Shown here in pieces: positions 5,901 to 14,020 of a stretch of DNA of 17,597 nt. A model generated the notes under the pieces. It made no database searches and was not told the origin of the DNA. It saw nothing but the letters and a program-made list of their open reading frames with translations. The stretch lies in contig CAAGNN010000062.1 in assembly GCA_900771325.1 (NCBI GenBank), forward strand, positions 1-17,597, in the 5' to 3' direction. Every line of letters begins with the position of its first letter. Position 1 is the stretch's first letter. The position numbers and the translations under genes are program-made. Origin of the DNA: Kiritimatiellia bacterium (GTDB lineage: Bacteria; Verrucomicrobiota; Kiritimatiellia; RFP12; DVOR01).

Positions 5901-6731
5901 ATGGCAGATTGCACAGTGGTGAACGTGAACGAGCGGGTTTCGTTTGGCGCGGGCGGCTTGACGTTGATGGCCGGGCCGTGCGTGATTGAGAGTCACGAGG
6001 CGTGCTTGGAGTTGGCTGCGGCGTTGGTGGAGCTGACTGGGCGGCTGGGGATTCCGTATATCTTTAAGGCTTCTTTCGACAAGGCGAACCGGACGAGTCT
6101 CTCGGCCTATCGCGGGCCGGGGTTGGAGAAGGGCTTGGAGACGCTCGCGGAGGTGAAGCGGCGCTTCAATGTGCCGGTGGTCACCGATATTCACGAGCCG
6201 TGGCAGTGCGCGCCGGTGGCGGAGGTGTGCGATGTGCTGCAGATCCCCGCCTTTCTCTGCCGGCAGACGGACTTGGTGGTGGCCGCGGCGAAGACCGGGC
6301 GTGTGGTGAACATCAAGAAGGGGCAGTTCCTGGCGCCGGAGGATATGGTCAACGTGGTGCGGAAGGTGGAGTCGGAGGGGAACACGAAGATTGTGCTCAC
6401 CGAGCGCGGGGCGAGCTTTGGCTATCACAACCTGGTGGCGGATATGCGTTCGCTCCTGGTGATGCGCGAGCTGGGCTACCCGGTGGTCTTCGATGCCACG
6501 CACAGCGTGCAGCGGCCCGGCGGGCTGGGCTCTGGTTCGGGCGGCGATGGGCGTTGGGCGCCGGCCTTGGCGCGCGCGGCCGTGGCCACGGGCGTGGATG
6601 GGCTCTTTATGGAAACGCACTTCAACCCGCCCGAGGCGCTCTCGGACGCGGCGAACGCGATTGCGTTCAGCGCCTTGGAGGCGCTCTTGACGAAGCTGCA
6701 GAAGATTGACGCGATTGTGAAGGCTCCATGA
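5901..6731 (+). CDS. kdsA: 3-deoxy-8-phosphooctulonate (Kdo-8-phosphate) synthase
   Basis: This enzyme condenses phosphoenolpyruvate with arabinose-5-phosphate, the product of the KdsD encoded upstream, to make Kdo-8-phosphate in the cytoplasm. The 276 residues fit the family length. Motifs seen are MAGPCVIESHE (Cys27), KASFDKANRTS, RGPGLEKGL, TDIHEPW, QIPAFLCRQTDL, NIKKGQFLAPEDM and DATHSVQRPGG. Cys27, where E. coli KdsA has Asn, marks the metal-dependent class known from Aquifex. The ATG at 5901 is preferred over an in-frame GTG at 5895, because GGAAGGA ends only four bases before the GTG but about nine before the ATG. It overlaps the next gene by four bases (ATGA). KdsB and KdsC, the other Kdo enzymes, are not in this window. 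Confidence 0.97.
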   Translation: MADCTVVNVNERVSFGAGGLTLMAGPCVIESHEACLELAAALVELTGRLGIPYIFKASFDKANRTSLSAYRGPGLEKGLETLAEVKRRFNVPVVTDIHEPWQCAPVAEVCDVLQIPAFLCRQTDLVVAAAKTGRVVNIKKGQFLAPEDMVNVVRKVESEGNTKIVLTERGASFGYHNLVADMRSLLVMRELGYPVVFDATHSVQRPGGLGSGSGGDGRWAPALARAAVATGVDGLFMETHFNPPEALSDAANAIAFSALEALLTKLQKIDAIVKAP

Positions 6732-7291
6732 GGCTTGTTGGCGGCTTGCTCTTGACGGTGCTGGCGCTGGGCCTTGGCGGCCGGGCGCTGGCCGCGCCGT
6801 CGCCCGAGGCCGAGGAGCGGCTGAGCGAGGAGGCGTTGGCGCGGTATGGTGCACCAGGCAATCCCGAGCGCTACCGTTCGCTGCTCACACAGATGCGTAA
6901 GGCCCCCGAGGCGTTGGGTTCTCCGGCGAAGAATGTGCGCTTGCCGGTGCAGAGTTGGCCCAATGGCCGGGCTAAGACAATGGTCTTTGCCAAGGAGGCG
7001 TGGGTGACGCTGGATATGCAGGGCGTGCGGGCGAGACAGGTGCATGTGGAGCACTATCGCGAGGATGGTTCGATTGCCGGCGCGTTGGAAGCCGAAGAGG
7101 TCCTGGTGGACCGCACCAAGCAGTTGGCGGTGGTCAAGGGGCGGATCAAGGGGAACTTTGGCGCGGACAAGCTCTCTGGATTGGGGGCGTTAATCGACTT
7201 TGAGGCACAGTATGTGAAGATTTTGCGCCGGGCGTGGATTGAGACCGGGCGGCTTGGCAAGGCGGATTTTTCCGCGCGTGGCTTGTTTTGA
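6728..7291 (+). CDS. Probable LptC-like periplasmic LPS export protein
   Basis: The 187-residue product has a hydrophobic N-terminus of about 22 residues ending in GGRALA, which looks like a cleavable signal or a membrane anchor. The rest is soluble and rich in beta-strand-like alternation (VHVEHYREDG, LEAEEVLVDRTKQLAVVKG, ALIDFEAQYVKI). That pattern suits the jellyroll fold of the LptC/OstA superfamily. The identification depends mainly on position: it sits between kdsA and an OstA-like gene followed by lptB, as lptC does in many Gram-negatives. Sequence similarity to classical LptC is weak by eye. The start overlaps the kdsA stop by four bases. If the signal is cleaved after ALA, it would lack the usual anchor that joins LptC to the inner-membrane complex. 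Confidence 0.6.
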   Translation: MRLVGGLLLTVLALGLGGRALAAPSPEAEERLSEEALARYGAPGNPERYRSLLTQMRKAPEALGSPAKNVRLPVQSWPNGRAKTMVFAKEAWVTLDMQGVRARQVHVEHYREDGSIAGALEAEEVLVDRTKQLAVVKGRIKGNFGADKLSGLGALIDFEAQYVKILRRAWIETGRLGKADFSARGLF

Positions 7292-7302
7292 GAGGGACGG
7301 AT

Positions 7303-7866
7303 ATGAAGCAGATGATGAGACTCTTTGGGCTCGTGAGTGCGTTGACTGTGGCCGTGGTGGCCCGGGCAGCGGAGGATGACGACGGGATGGCCGCCGCGCG
7401 TGAGGCGTTGGAAGGCCCCGCCAAGAGCGCCCAGCAGCAGATCGCCCTGCGCGATACCAAGATTACCGCCGATAAGATGGAGTATAACTACAAGGAGGCT
7501 GTGGCCGTGCTCACCGACAATGTGGTGGTGGACGACGCGCGCTTCAACTTGACCTCCGACCGGCTCTTTGTCTTCTTGGAGGGGACCAACACCCTCAGCC
7601 AGTTGGTCGTCCTCGGGCGCGTCTCGGTCTCGAACGAAAACCGCCGCGCCTCATGCGACAAGGCTGTCTACACCAAGGCCGATGGCCGCTTGGTGATGGT
7701 TGGCAATGCCAAGCTCAAGAACATCGATAAGGATGGCAAGGAGAGCGTGGTTGCCGGCGACAAGATCACCATCTGGGTGGACGACCAGCGGATGGAGGTC
7801 TACCCGCGGCCGGTGCTGACCATTCCTGCCGGCGCCTCCGAGGGCCTGAAGGGGATGATGCCATGA
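7303..7866 (+). CDS. lptA: LptA/OstA-family periplasmic LPS transport protein
   Basis: LptA forms the periplasmic bridge along which lipopolysaccharide moves to the outer membrane. This 187-residue product starts with a signal peptide (LFGLVSALTVAVVARA) and continues with an OstA domain (about 50-165). Typical strands are ITADKMEYNYKEAVAVLTDN and VVVDDARFNLTSDRLFV, then RRASCDKAVYTKADGRLVM and AGDKITIWVDDQRMEV. The ATG at 7303 is chosen over a TTG at 7288, because AGAGGG lies six bases before the ATG and the TTG would sit inside the previous stop region. The end overlaps lptB by four bases. The pairing with lptB makes the role likely. A C-terminal Pro/Gly segment of about 15 residues follows the domain. 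Confidence 0.8.
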   Translation: MKQMMRLFGLVSALTVAVVARAAEDDDGMAAAREALEGPAKSAQQQIALRDTKITADKMEYNYKEAVAVLTDNVVVDDARFNLTSDRLFVFLEGTNTLSQLVVLGRVSVSNENRRASCDKAVYTKADGRLVMVGNAKLKNIDKDGKESVVAGDKITIWVDDQRMEVYPRPVLTIPAGASEGLKGMMP

Positions 7867-8606
7867 GTGATGCGGCAACCAAAGCGCCCGACGTGGTCGC
7901 TACGGGCCTGAAGAAGGTCTATGGTGAGCGGACGGTGGTTAATGGCATCTCGCTCACCGCGCGCTGCGGGGAGTGCGTGGGGCTCTTGGGGCCCAATGGC
8001 GCTGGCAAGACCACGACCTTCTATATGGTGGTGGGGCTGGTGCGGCCGAATGCCGGGCAGGTCACCTTCCAGGGCACGGATATCACCCATATGCCCGTCT
8101 ACAAGCGCGCACGGATTGGCCTGGGCTATTTGGCGCAGGAGGCGAGCGTCTTCCGCAAGTTGAGCGTGGAGGATAACATCCTCGCGATTCTCGAGACGAT
8201 GCACCCGACGCGCGCGGAGAAGGCGGCGCGGTTGGAGGAGCTGCTCGGCTCGCTGGGGCTCACGAAGGTGGCCAAGCAGCCGGCCTACACCCTCTCGGGC
8301 GGCGAGCGGCGCAAGTTGGAAATCGCCCGCGCCCTGGTGCGCCGGCCCTCCATTCTGATGCTCGATGAGCCCTTCGCCGGCGTTGATCCGCTGGCTGTCG
8401 ACGATATTCAGAACATCGTTCGCGGGCTGAAGGCCCAGGGCCTCGGGGTCATCATCACCGACCATAATGTGCGCGAGACGCTGGACATCGTCGACCGCGC
8501 ATACATCGTTTTCGAAGGGCGGATTCTCTGCGAGGGCACCAGCCGCGAGCTCATCGAGAACCCGCAAGCAAGGCAATCTTATCTCGGGGAGAACTTCCGA
8601 ATGTAG
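7863..8606 (+). CDS. lptB: LPS export ABC transporter ATPase LptB
   Basis: LptB is the cytoplasmic ATPase that drives extraction of lipopolysaccharide from the inner membrane together with LptFG. At 247 residues it matches the family. It shows Walker A GPNGAGKTT (43-51), signature LSGGERRKLEIARAL (from 144), Walker B ILMLDEPFAGVDP (from 164) and the histidine in IITDHNVRETL. The DHNVRET stretch and the ending YLGENFRM are strongly diagnostic of LptB compared with other ABC ATPases. The ATGA overlap with lptA implies coupled translation. The permease partners LptF and LptG are not in this window. In proteobacteria rpoN usually follows; here hpf follows directly after 54 bases. Confidence 0.96.
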   Translation: MSDAATKAPDVVATGLKKVYGERTVVNGISLTARCGECVGLLGPNGAGKTTTFYMVVGLVRPNAGQVTFQGTDITHMPVYKRARIGLGYLAQEASVFRKLSVEDNILAILETMHPTRAEKAARLEELLGSLGLTKVAKQPAYTLSGGERRKLEIARALVRRPSILMLDEPFAGVDPLAVDDIQNIVRGLKAQGLGVIITDHNVRETLDIVDRAYIVFEGRILCEGTSRELIENPQARQSYLGENFRM

Positions 8607-8660
8607 TCGGAGCGAGACCCCGGGAAGACAACCAACCCCAGCAAGAAAGGTAGGTACGAC

Positions 8661-8990
8661 ATGACAGTCGAAATCAGTGCACGGCATAAGGACATTTCTG
8701 AAGGTTTCCGCGAGTACGCCACTCAGCGCGCGGAAAAGATTGGTGAGGCGTTTCCGATGGTCGAGTCTGTCCGCGTGGTGATGGACTTCCAGAACAAGCT
8801 CTGCGCGGCGGAAGTCATCGCCCAGCGCAAGGACGAGAAGTTCGTCGGCGTGGCCAACACCGATACCTCCATGCGCGCGGCGGTCGATATGGCCGCAGCC
8901 AAGGTGGAAACCCAGATCCGCAAGAAACGCGCCAAGGCCTACGTCGAGCCGGCCCGCAAGGCCGCTCAGGCCGCCGAAGCCGCGAAGTAA
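8661..8990 (+). CDS. hpf: Ribosome hibernation promoting factor, short form
   Basis: HPF binds the decoding region of the 30S subunit and helps park ribosomes in stationary phase. The 109-residue product matches the short single-domain form; it has no C-terminal dimerisation domain as in long HPF. The sequence MTVEISARHKDISEGFREY followed by AEKI, then RVVMDF and MRAAVDMAAAKVETQIRKKR, fits the S30AE domain. A lysine- and alanine-rich tail follows. AGGTAGG precedes the ATG. The 54-base gap after lptB is the largest inside the eleven-gene run, but no clear promoter was seen in it. The neighbourhood with hprK and ptsH recalls the proteobacterial rpoN-hpf-pts cluster. Confidence 0.9.
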   Translation: MTVEISARHKDISEGFREYATQRAEKIGEAFPMVESVRVVMDFQNKLCAAEVIAQRKDEKFVGVANTDTSMRAAVDMAAAKVETQIRKKRAKAYVEPARKAAQAAEAAK

Positions 8991-9023
8991 GCGCCCTGCG
9001 CTCACCGCTCAGAGCCCCTGCCA

Positions 9024-10010
9024 ATGGCCAATCCGCCCCTCAGAATCAACCCCATCACCGTCCTCCAATTGACGGTGGGGAGTTTCTTTCAGGCCGCGCT
9101 CGAATCGCTCGGCCTGGAGGTGGTGGCCGGTAGCTCGGGGCTCGATCGGCCCATCCTCGAGCCGGTCTTGCACCGGCCGGGGCTTGCCCTCACGGGCTAC
9201 TACGAGTTCTTCGCCTGGCGCCGGCCGCAAGTGCTGGGCCGGGCGGAGGCCGCCTATCTCCGGACCCTCGGCTCGGCCGAAGGCGTGGCGCGTTGGGAGG
9301 CGCTCTTGAAGCGCGATGTCCCCTGCGTCATCCTCTGCGGGCGCGACGATGAGGCGGTCGGCGGCGACTTCCTGGCCTTGGCCGACCAGATGGGTATTCC
9401 CATCCTCGTCACGCGCCAGGAGACGCTGGAGGTCTTCCGCTTGGGCTCGGTGCTCCTGCACGAGTTGACGGCCCCGCGCGTCTCGATTATCGGGACGCTG
9501 GTGGATGTCGACGGGGTGGGGGTACTCCTCGAGGGCCCTCCCGGCATCGGCAAGAGCGAGACGGCCCTGGGGCTGATGCGCCGCGGCCACGCGCTCATCT
9601 CCGATGACATGACCCTCCTCTCGGTGGATGCTCACGGCGGCGTGCGCGGCACCTCCAAGGACCGCTTTCGCGGGTATATGGAGATCCGCGGGCTGGGGCT
9701 TCTGCCCGTTGAGCAGCTCTTCGGTATCGCCGCAGTCAAGAGCGAGTGCCGGCTGGACCTGATTATCTCCCTGCGCCGGTGCGAGACCGAGGACGATATC
9801 GACCGCGTGGGCTCGGATGTCCAGGCGTGCGAAGTGCTCGGCCAGCCGATCCAGCGGATGACCATCCCCGTAGCGGCCGGTCGCGACTTCGTGAATGTGG
9901 TGGAGACGGCCGCGGCCACCTTCAAGTTGCGCCAATCGGGGGTGGACCCCTCGGCCATTCTCGATAAACAGATGATTTCCCATTTCCTTCATGTGGAGCA
10001 AGACAAATGA
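9024..10010 (+). CDS. hprK: HPr kinase/phosphorylase, divergent active site
   Basis: HprK phosphorylates and dephosphorylates HPr on a regulatory serine. The 328-residue product has the N-terminal domain (ALTGYYEFFAWRRPQVLG) and a C-terminal kinase domain. That domain has P-loop GPPGIGKSET (from 171), the acidic ISDDMTLL, the signature EIRGLGLLPVEQLFG, and the late IPVAAGRDF loop. Three differences stand out from the well-studied enzymes. The usual SIHG before the P-loop reads SIIG, with Ile156 in place of the active-site His. The P-loop reads GPPG rather than G[DE]SG. The PGRN loop reads AGRD. The enzyme may therefore be biased in kinase or phosphorylase activity, which is inference. No strong Shine-Dalgarno precedes the ATG. 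The stop overlaps the HPr start by four bases, and HPr keeps its target serine. Confidence 0.93.
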   Translation: MANPPLRINPITVLQLTVGSFFQAALESLGLEVVAGSSGLDRPILEPVLHRPGLALTGYYEFFAWRRPQVLGRAEAAYLRTLGSAEGVARWEALLKRDVPCVILCGRDDEAVGGDFLALADQMGIPILVTRQETLEVFRLGSVLLHELTAPRVSIIGTLVDVDGVGVLLEGPPGIGKSETALGLMRRGHALISDDMTLLSVDAHGGVRGTSKDRFRGYMEIRGLGLLPVEQLFGIAAVKSECRLDLIISLRRCETEDDIDRVGSDVQACEVLGQPIQRMTIPVAAGRDFVNVVETAAATFKLRQSGVDPSAILDKQMISHFLHVEQDK

Positions 10011-10285
10011 ACGAAGCATCGGTGACAGTTGTATTGAAGAATAAGTATGGTATGCATGTGCGCCCGGCCGGGCTCTTCGCTAAGACCGCCGCCCGCTATC
10101 GCGCGGACGTCACGGTGGAGAAGGACGGCGTGGTCGTCCCCGGCAAGAGCATTATGGCCCTGATGACGCTCGAGGCCGTCAGCGGCACCACCTTGGTCAT
10201 CCACGCCACCGGCGAGGAGGCGCAGAAGGCCGTGGCCGAGCTCGAGGCGCTCATTGAGCGGAAGTTCGACCTGCCTGACGAATAA
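10007..10285 (+). CDS. ptsH: Phosphocarrier protein HPr
   Basis: HPr carries phosphate from Enzyme I to PTS EIIA domains. The 92 residues match the usual 85-90. His17, in GMHVRPAGLF, is the catalytic phosphorylation site, with Arg19 also kept. Ser48, in GKSIMALMTL, matches the regulatory serine site of Gram-positive HPr (Ser46) and is the expected target of the HprK encoded immediately upstream. It overlaps hprK by four bases and is followed by ptsI after 27 bases. No sugar-specific EII gene lies in the window, so a regulatory rather than transport role is plausible. Confidence 0.95.
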   Translation: MNEASVTVVLKNKYGMHVRPAGLFAKTAARYRADVTVEKDGVVVPGKSIMALMTLEAVSGTTLVIHATGEEAQKAVAELEALIERKFDLPDE

Positions 10286-10312
10286 GCCGTTTTCTTCCAA
10301 GCGGTGCGTGCG

Positions 10313-12094
10313 ATGAGTGAGCGCTCGCAAGAACGCGAACCGACGCTCTATCGGGGGCTGGCCGCCTCCGGCGGGTTGGTCTTCGCCCCCGTGGTGCGCT
10401 TCGAGGACAAGAAGCTCTGCGAAGCCCCGCGCTACGAAGTGATGCCCGAGGATGCCAACGCCGAAATCGCCCGCTTCTACACCGCGCTCGAGCGCTCGCG
10501 CCAGCAACTCTCCGAACTGGCCAAGACCACCGAGAGCCACGCCTCCTCCGCCGAGGCCGGCATCTTCGACTCGCACTTGATGATCCTGATGGATACCTTC
10601 TTCATCGACAAGGTGGTTAAGGAGATCCGCAACAGCCACGTCAATGCCGAGTGGGCCGCGCACGAGAACTTCGAGGGGATGATCGCGATGATGCAGCAGA
10701 TGGACGAAGCTTACATGCGCGAGCGTGTGGCTGACTTCTACGATGTGCGCAATCGCGTTATCAGCAACCTCCTCGGCCAGAACAGCCAGCGCACCATCCC
10801 CGCCATCGACCGCCCCTCCATCGTGGTGGCCGACAACATCTCCCCCTCCGACGCCGTTTCCCTGCCGCGCCGCTACATTCGCGGTCTGGCCACCGAGCAA
10901 GGCTCGCTCACCGCGCACGTCACCATCTTGGCCCGCGCGCTCGGCGTGCCGGCCGTGGTCGGCATTGGGCAGAGCCTTGAAGCCATTCAGCCTGGCGACG
11001 AAGTGGCGCTCGACGGCTTCCACGGCCTGCTCTGGCACCTGCCCACCGAGGAGATTAAGGCCACGCTCTTGGCCGACACGGCAGCCCAGCGCGCCGCGCA
11101 GGAGCACCGCCGCTCCCTCGCCGACCGTCCGGCCGTGACCCCCGACGGCATCGCCGTGACCCTGCTGGCCAACGCCGATCACAGTGTCGGCTTCGAGGGG
11201 ATTGGCGAGCACGGCGCCCAGGGCATCGGCCTCTACCGCACCGAATACCTGTGGATTGGCCTAGGTCGTGAGCCGACGGAAGAGGAGCAGTTCCGCGCCT
11301 ACTCCGAGGTCATCTGTGCCTGCCACGGCAAACCGGTCACCCTGCGCGTGCTGGACATCGGCGGCGACAAGATGGTCGGCCGTAGCCACGCCAAGGAAGC
11401 CAATCCCTTCCTCGGCAACCGCTCCGTGCGCTACCTCCTCAACAACCGTGAAACCTTCCGCCACCAGGTGCGTGCCATCCTCCGTGCGGCCGTGATGGGC
11501 CACTGCGAGCTGATGTACCCGATGGTGACCACCCTCGAGGAGCTCCGCGCCTGCCGCGCCTTCGTCCGCCAGTGCAAGCAAGAACTGGTGGAAGAGGGCA
11601 TTCCCTTCCGCAACGATGTGCCCGAGGGCGTGATGATCGAGGTCCCCGCCGCCGCGCTCCAAGCTGACAAACTTGCCCGCGAGTGCGACTTCTTCTCCCT
11701 GGGCACCAACGACCTGGTCCAATACACCTTCGCCGTCGACCGCGGAAACGAATCCATCGCCCACCTCTACCAGCCCCTCCACCCGGTCATCCTCGGGATG
11801 ATCAACCACGTCGTCAAGGCCGCGCGCCGCTACGACCGCCCCGTCTGCGTCTGCGGCGAGATGGCCTCCGACCCCCTGGCCGCGTTGCTGCTCGTGGGGA
11901 TGGGCATTCGGCGTCTAAGTATGTCGGCCAACCTCATCCCGCGCGTTAAGGAGCTCATCTGCCGCATTGCCTACTTCGACATGCAGCGCCTGCTCGACAC
12001 GATGCGCCGCGAGGACCTCTCGACGATGGACGAGGTGGTTGCCCGTTGCCGCGCCGTCATCCGCAAGTACGCGCCCGACGTGCTCAATTCCTAA
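10313..12094 (+). CDS. ptsI: PTS Enzyme I (phosphoenolpyruvate-protein phosphotransferase)
   Basis: Enzyme I takes phosphate from phosphoenolpyruvate and hands it to HPr. The 593-residue product has the full plan: an HPr-binding N-terminal helical domain, the phosphohistidine domain with His202 in LTAHVTILAR, and the PEP-binding barrel. The barrel shows GIGLYRTEYLW (from 304), GVMIEVPAAAL, SLGTNDLVQYTFAVDRGNE and VCGEMASDP with Cys514. Around the phosphohistidine the sequence is GSLTAH rather than the common GGRTSH; the histidine is unchanged. The ATG at 10313 is chosen over a GTG at 10304. Neither has a strong Shine-Dalgarno, and both give a normal protein. It lies 27 bases after ptsH, and the pair is likely co-translated from one message. 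Confidence 0.96.
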   Translation: MSERSQEREPTLYRGLAASGGLVFAPVVRFEDKKLCEAPRYEVMPEDANAEIARFYTALERSRQQLSELAKTTESHASSAEAGIFDSHLMILMDTFFIDKVVKEIRNSHVNAEWAAHENFEGMIAMMQQMDEAYMRERVADFYDVRNRVISNLLGQNSQRTIPAIDRPSIVVADNISPSDAVSLPRRYIRGLATEQGSLTAHVTILARALGVPAVVGIGQSLEAIQPGDEVALDGFHGLLWHLPTEEIKATLLADTAAQRAAQEHRRSLADRPAVTPDGIAVTLLANADHSVGFEGIGEHGAQGIGLYRTEYLWIGLGREPTEEEQFRAYSEVICACHGKPVTLRVLDIGGDKMVGRSHAKEANPFLGNRSVRYLLNNRETFRHQVRAILRAAVMGHCELMYPMVTTLEELRACRAFVRQCKQELVEEGIPFRNDVPEGVMIEVPAAALQADKLARECDFFSLGTNDLVQYTFAVDRGNESIAHLYQPLHPVILGMINHVVKAARRYDRPVCVCGEMASDPLAALLLVGMGIRRLSMSANLIPRVKELICRIAYFDMQRLLDTMRREDLSTMDEVVARCRAVIRKYAPDVLNS

Positions 12095-12126
12095 CCTGTG
12101 GGGCCCTGCCGCCCCGGGAGAGCCTT

Positions 12127-13608
12127 ATGTTCGCCAAAGTCAAAGCCTTTCTGCTCGAGCACCTCTGGCGCCTCGACCTCGCCGAGTACCCCCGCGGACT
12201 GCGCCTGCTTATCCGCCTACTGCGCTTCACGATGCTCACCTTGCGCTGCTACCTGCGCGATGGCTCCATCCTCCACGCCTCGGCCCTCACCTACATCACG
12301 ATGATGGCCGTCATCCCGGTGCTCACCCTCGGCCTCACCTCCCTTAAGGCCTTTGGCGCCGGCGAGCTCGCCGAACAGAAGCTGATGGAGAACATCGACT
12401 CCTTCGTCGGCCAGATGAACGCCCGCGAGCAGACCGCCACTCCCCTCTATTCGCTCGACTCCCCGCCGCCCCCCGCCGCCGAGGAGTCCCCCGCTGAGCC
12501 CACCGATGCCGCCGCAGCTGCCGGTGCCCTGCGCGACCTCTGTCGCACCGTCTTCGAGCAAATCGACTCCATCAACTTCGCCAAGATTGGCACCGTCGGC
12601 GCGGTGGCCCTCATCTTTATGGTCATCAGCGTCTTGGGCAAGGTGGAGAACAGTTTTAATGCCATCTGGGGCATCCGCAAGGCCCGGCCCATCTGGCGCA
12701 AGTTTACCGACTACCTGAGCGTCATCATCGTGGTGCCGCTGCTGGTCCTGGCGGCCACCTCCCTGCCAGTGCTCGACTCCATCACCCAGATGATGCCCAA
12801 CCTCTGGGGTATCCACGCCTTCATCGAGCGCTTTGGCATCGCCAGTTCGCTCCTCTCCCTAAGCCTGGGCACGCTCCTCTTCGCCTTCCTCTTCGGCTTC
12901 CTGCCCAACACCCACGTCCGCGTGCCGAGCGCCTTCCTGGGGGCGGTCGTCACCACGGTGGTCCTCTCGCTCTTCTTCAAGCTCTGTATGGTCCTGCAAA
13001 TCGGCATTGCCAACTATAGCCGCCTCTACGGCTCGCTCATCGCCCTGCCCATCCTCCTCTTCTGGATCTACTCCAGCTGGCAAATCATCCTCCTGGGCGC
13101 GGAAATCTGCTACGTCCACCAACACCGCCGCGAGCTCCTGCGCGAATCGGCCTTCACGCACCCCTCCGAGCGCGACACCATCGTCCTCGCCCTCGCCCTG
13201 ACCCTTGCCACCGCCCGCGCCTTCGAGGACTCCTCCCAAGCCCTCACCGTCTCCCGCTTTGCCGATGCCTTTGCCCTCCCCGAGCGCGAGGTCCTGCGCG
13301 TGGCAGCCATCCTCGAGCACAACCGCATCCTCCTGCCGGTCATCGATAGCGGCTCCACCGTCCCCTCCGGCTATGTCCTCTCGCGCTCCCTCAACCGCCT
13401 GACGGTGGCCGACATCATCAACGCCTGCCTCGACGACACCCCCGGCGAGAACCTCCTCCTCCGCGCCGAGGCCATCGGCCAGCACACGCCCCTCTCCGAC
13501 ATCGAGCGGCGCTTCTCCGACACCCTCTCCGCCCAATTCAAGCAGACCCTCGCCGAGGCCCTGACCGCCGCCCGCGCCGCCGCCCCCGAGCCCCTCTGCC
13601 GCGCCTGA
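12127..13608 (+). CDS. YihY/BrkB-family inner-membrane protein
   Basis: The 493-residue product has about six membrane segments characteristic of the YihY/virulence factor BrkB family, once misnamed RNase BN. Family features are ILHASALTYITMMAVIPVLTLGL, VENSFNAIWGIRKARPIWRKFTDYLS, LFGFLPNTHVRVPSAFLGAVV, and YSRLYGSLIALPILLFWIYSSWQIILLGAEICY; each is cited here only as a location guide. Residues about 105-137 form an Ala/Pro/Glu-rich insertion in a loop. From about 345 onward is a soluble helical domain that looks like a winged helix, as in longer family members. The ATG at 12127 has GGGAG six bases upstream, so the longer open frame into ptsI is not used. The function of the family is unsettled; transport or envelope roles have been suggested. 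Its last base overlaps the next gene. Confidence 0.85.
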   Translation: MFAKVKAFLLEHLWRLDLAEYPRGLRLLIRLLRFTMLTLRCYLRDGSILHASALTYITMMAVIPVLTLGLTSLKAFGAGELAEQKLMENIDSFVGQMNAREQTATPLYSLDSPPPPAAEESPAEPTDAAAAAGALRDLCRTVFEQIDSINFAKIGTVGAVALIFMVISVLGKVENSFNAIWGIRKARPIWRKFTDYLSVIIVVPLLVLAATSLPVLDSITQMMPNLWGIHAFIERFGIASSLLSLSLGTLLFAFLFGFLPNTHVRVPSAFLGAVVTTVVLSLFFKLCMVLQIGIANYSRLYGSLIALPILLFWIYSSWQIILLGAEICYVHQHRRELLRESAFTHPSERDTIVLALALTLATARAFEDSSQALTVSRFADAFALPEREVLRVAAILEHNRILLPVIDSGSTVPSGYVLSRSLNRLTVADIINACLDDTPGENLLLRAEAIGQHTPLSDIERRFSDTLSAQFKQTLAEALTAARAAAPEPLCRA

Positions 13609-14018
13609 TGTCCCCCTGCGCCCCCCGCCGCTCCTCCCCCCGCGCCGGCTTCACCCTGCTGGAGATGATGATCGCCGTCGTCATCCTCGGCGGTGCCCTC
13701 GCTGTCCTCTACCGCTCCATCATCGTCAGCGCCCGGATGGTCGCCATCGCCCGCGAACGCCAGGAGGTCGCCTACGTCTTCTCCCTCGGCGAACTCGCCC
13801 ACCCGTTGCGCGACATCACCAACATTGAAGAGGATGTCCCCGTCGACCCCGATGGCTCCCTGCGCGAAGGCTACCTCTTCTCGCGCACCGTCGATGAGAA
13901 ACCCGACCCCGAAGAGGGCGTGGAAGACGACGGCCTCTACGTGGTGCGCACCGTCGTCACCTGGGGCGAAGGCGCCAACCGCGAAGAAATCGTTCGCTAC
14001 CTCCGCCTGGAAAACTGA
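13608..14018 (+). CDS. Prepilin-like protein (pseudopilin, GspI type)
   Basis: The 136-residue product starts with a short basic leader, then G-FTLLE and a long hydrophobic helix (MMIAVVILGGALAVL). This is the class III signal recognised by prepilin peptidase, with Gly at -1, Phe at +1 and Glu at +5. The remainder is a small acidic globular domain with TVVTWGE near the end, which suits minor pseudopilins of type II secretion such as GspI. It overlaps the BrkB-family stop by one base and is followed two bases later by a second pseudopilin. No other secretion or pilus gene is nearby, so the assigned subtype is uncertain. It would be anchored in the inner membrane before assembly. Confidence 0.75.
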   Translation: MSPCAPRRSSPRAGFTLLEMMIAVVILGGALAVLYRSIIVSARMVAIARERQEVAYVFSLGELAHPLRDITNIEEDVPVDPDGSLREGYLFSRTVDEKPDPEEGVEDDGLYVVRTVVTWGEGANREEIVRYLRLEN

Positions 14019-14020
14019 CT

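Noticed and set aside
12127..13608. Ribonuclease BN
   Set aside because: The family once carried that name, but it is a polytopic membrane protein with no nuclease motif; the name is an old misassignment.
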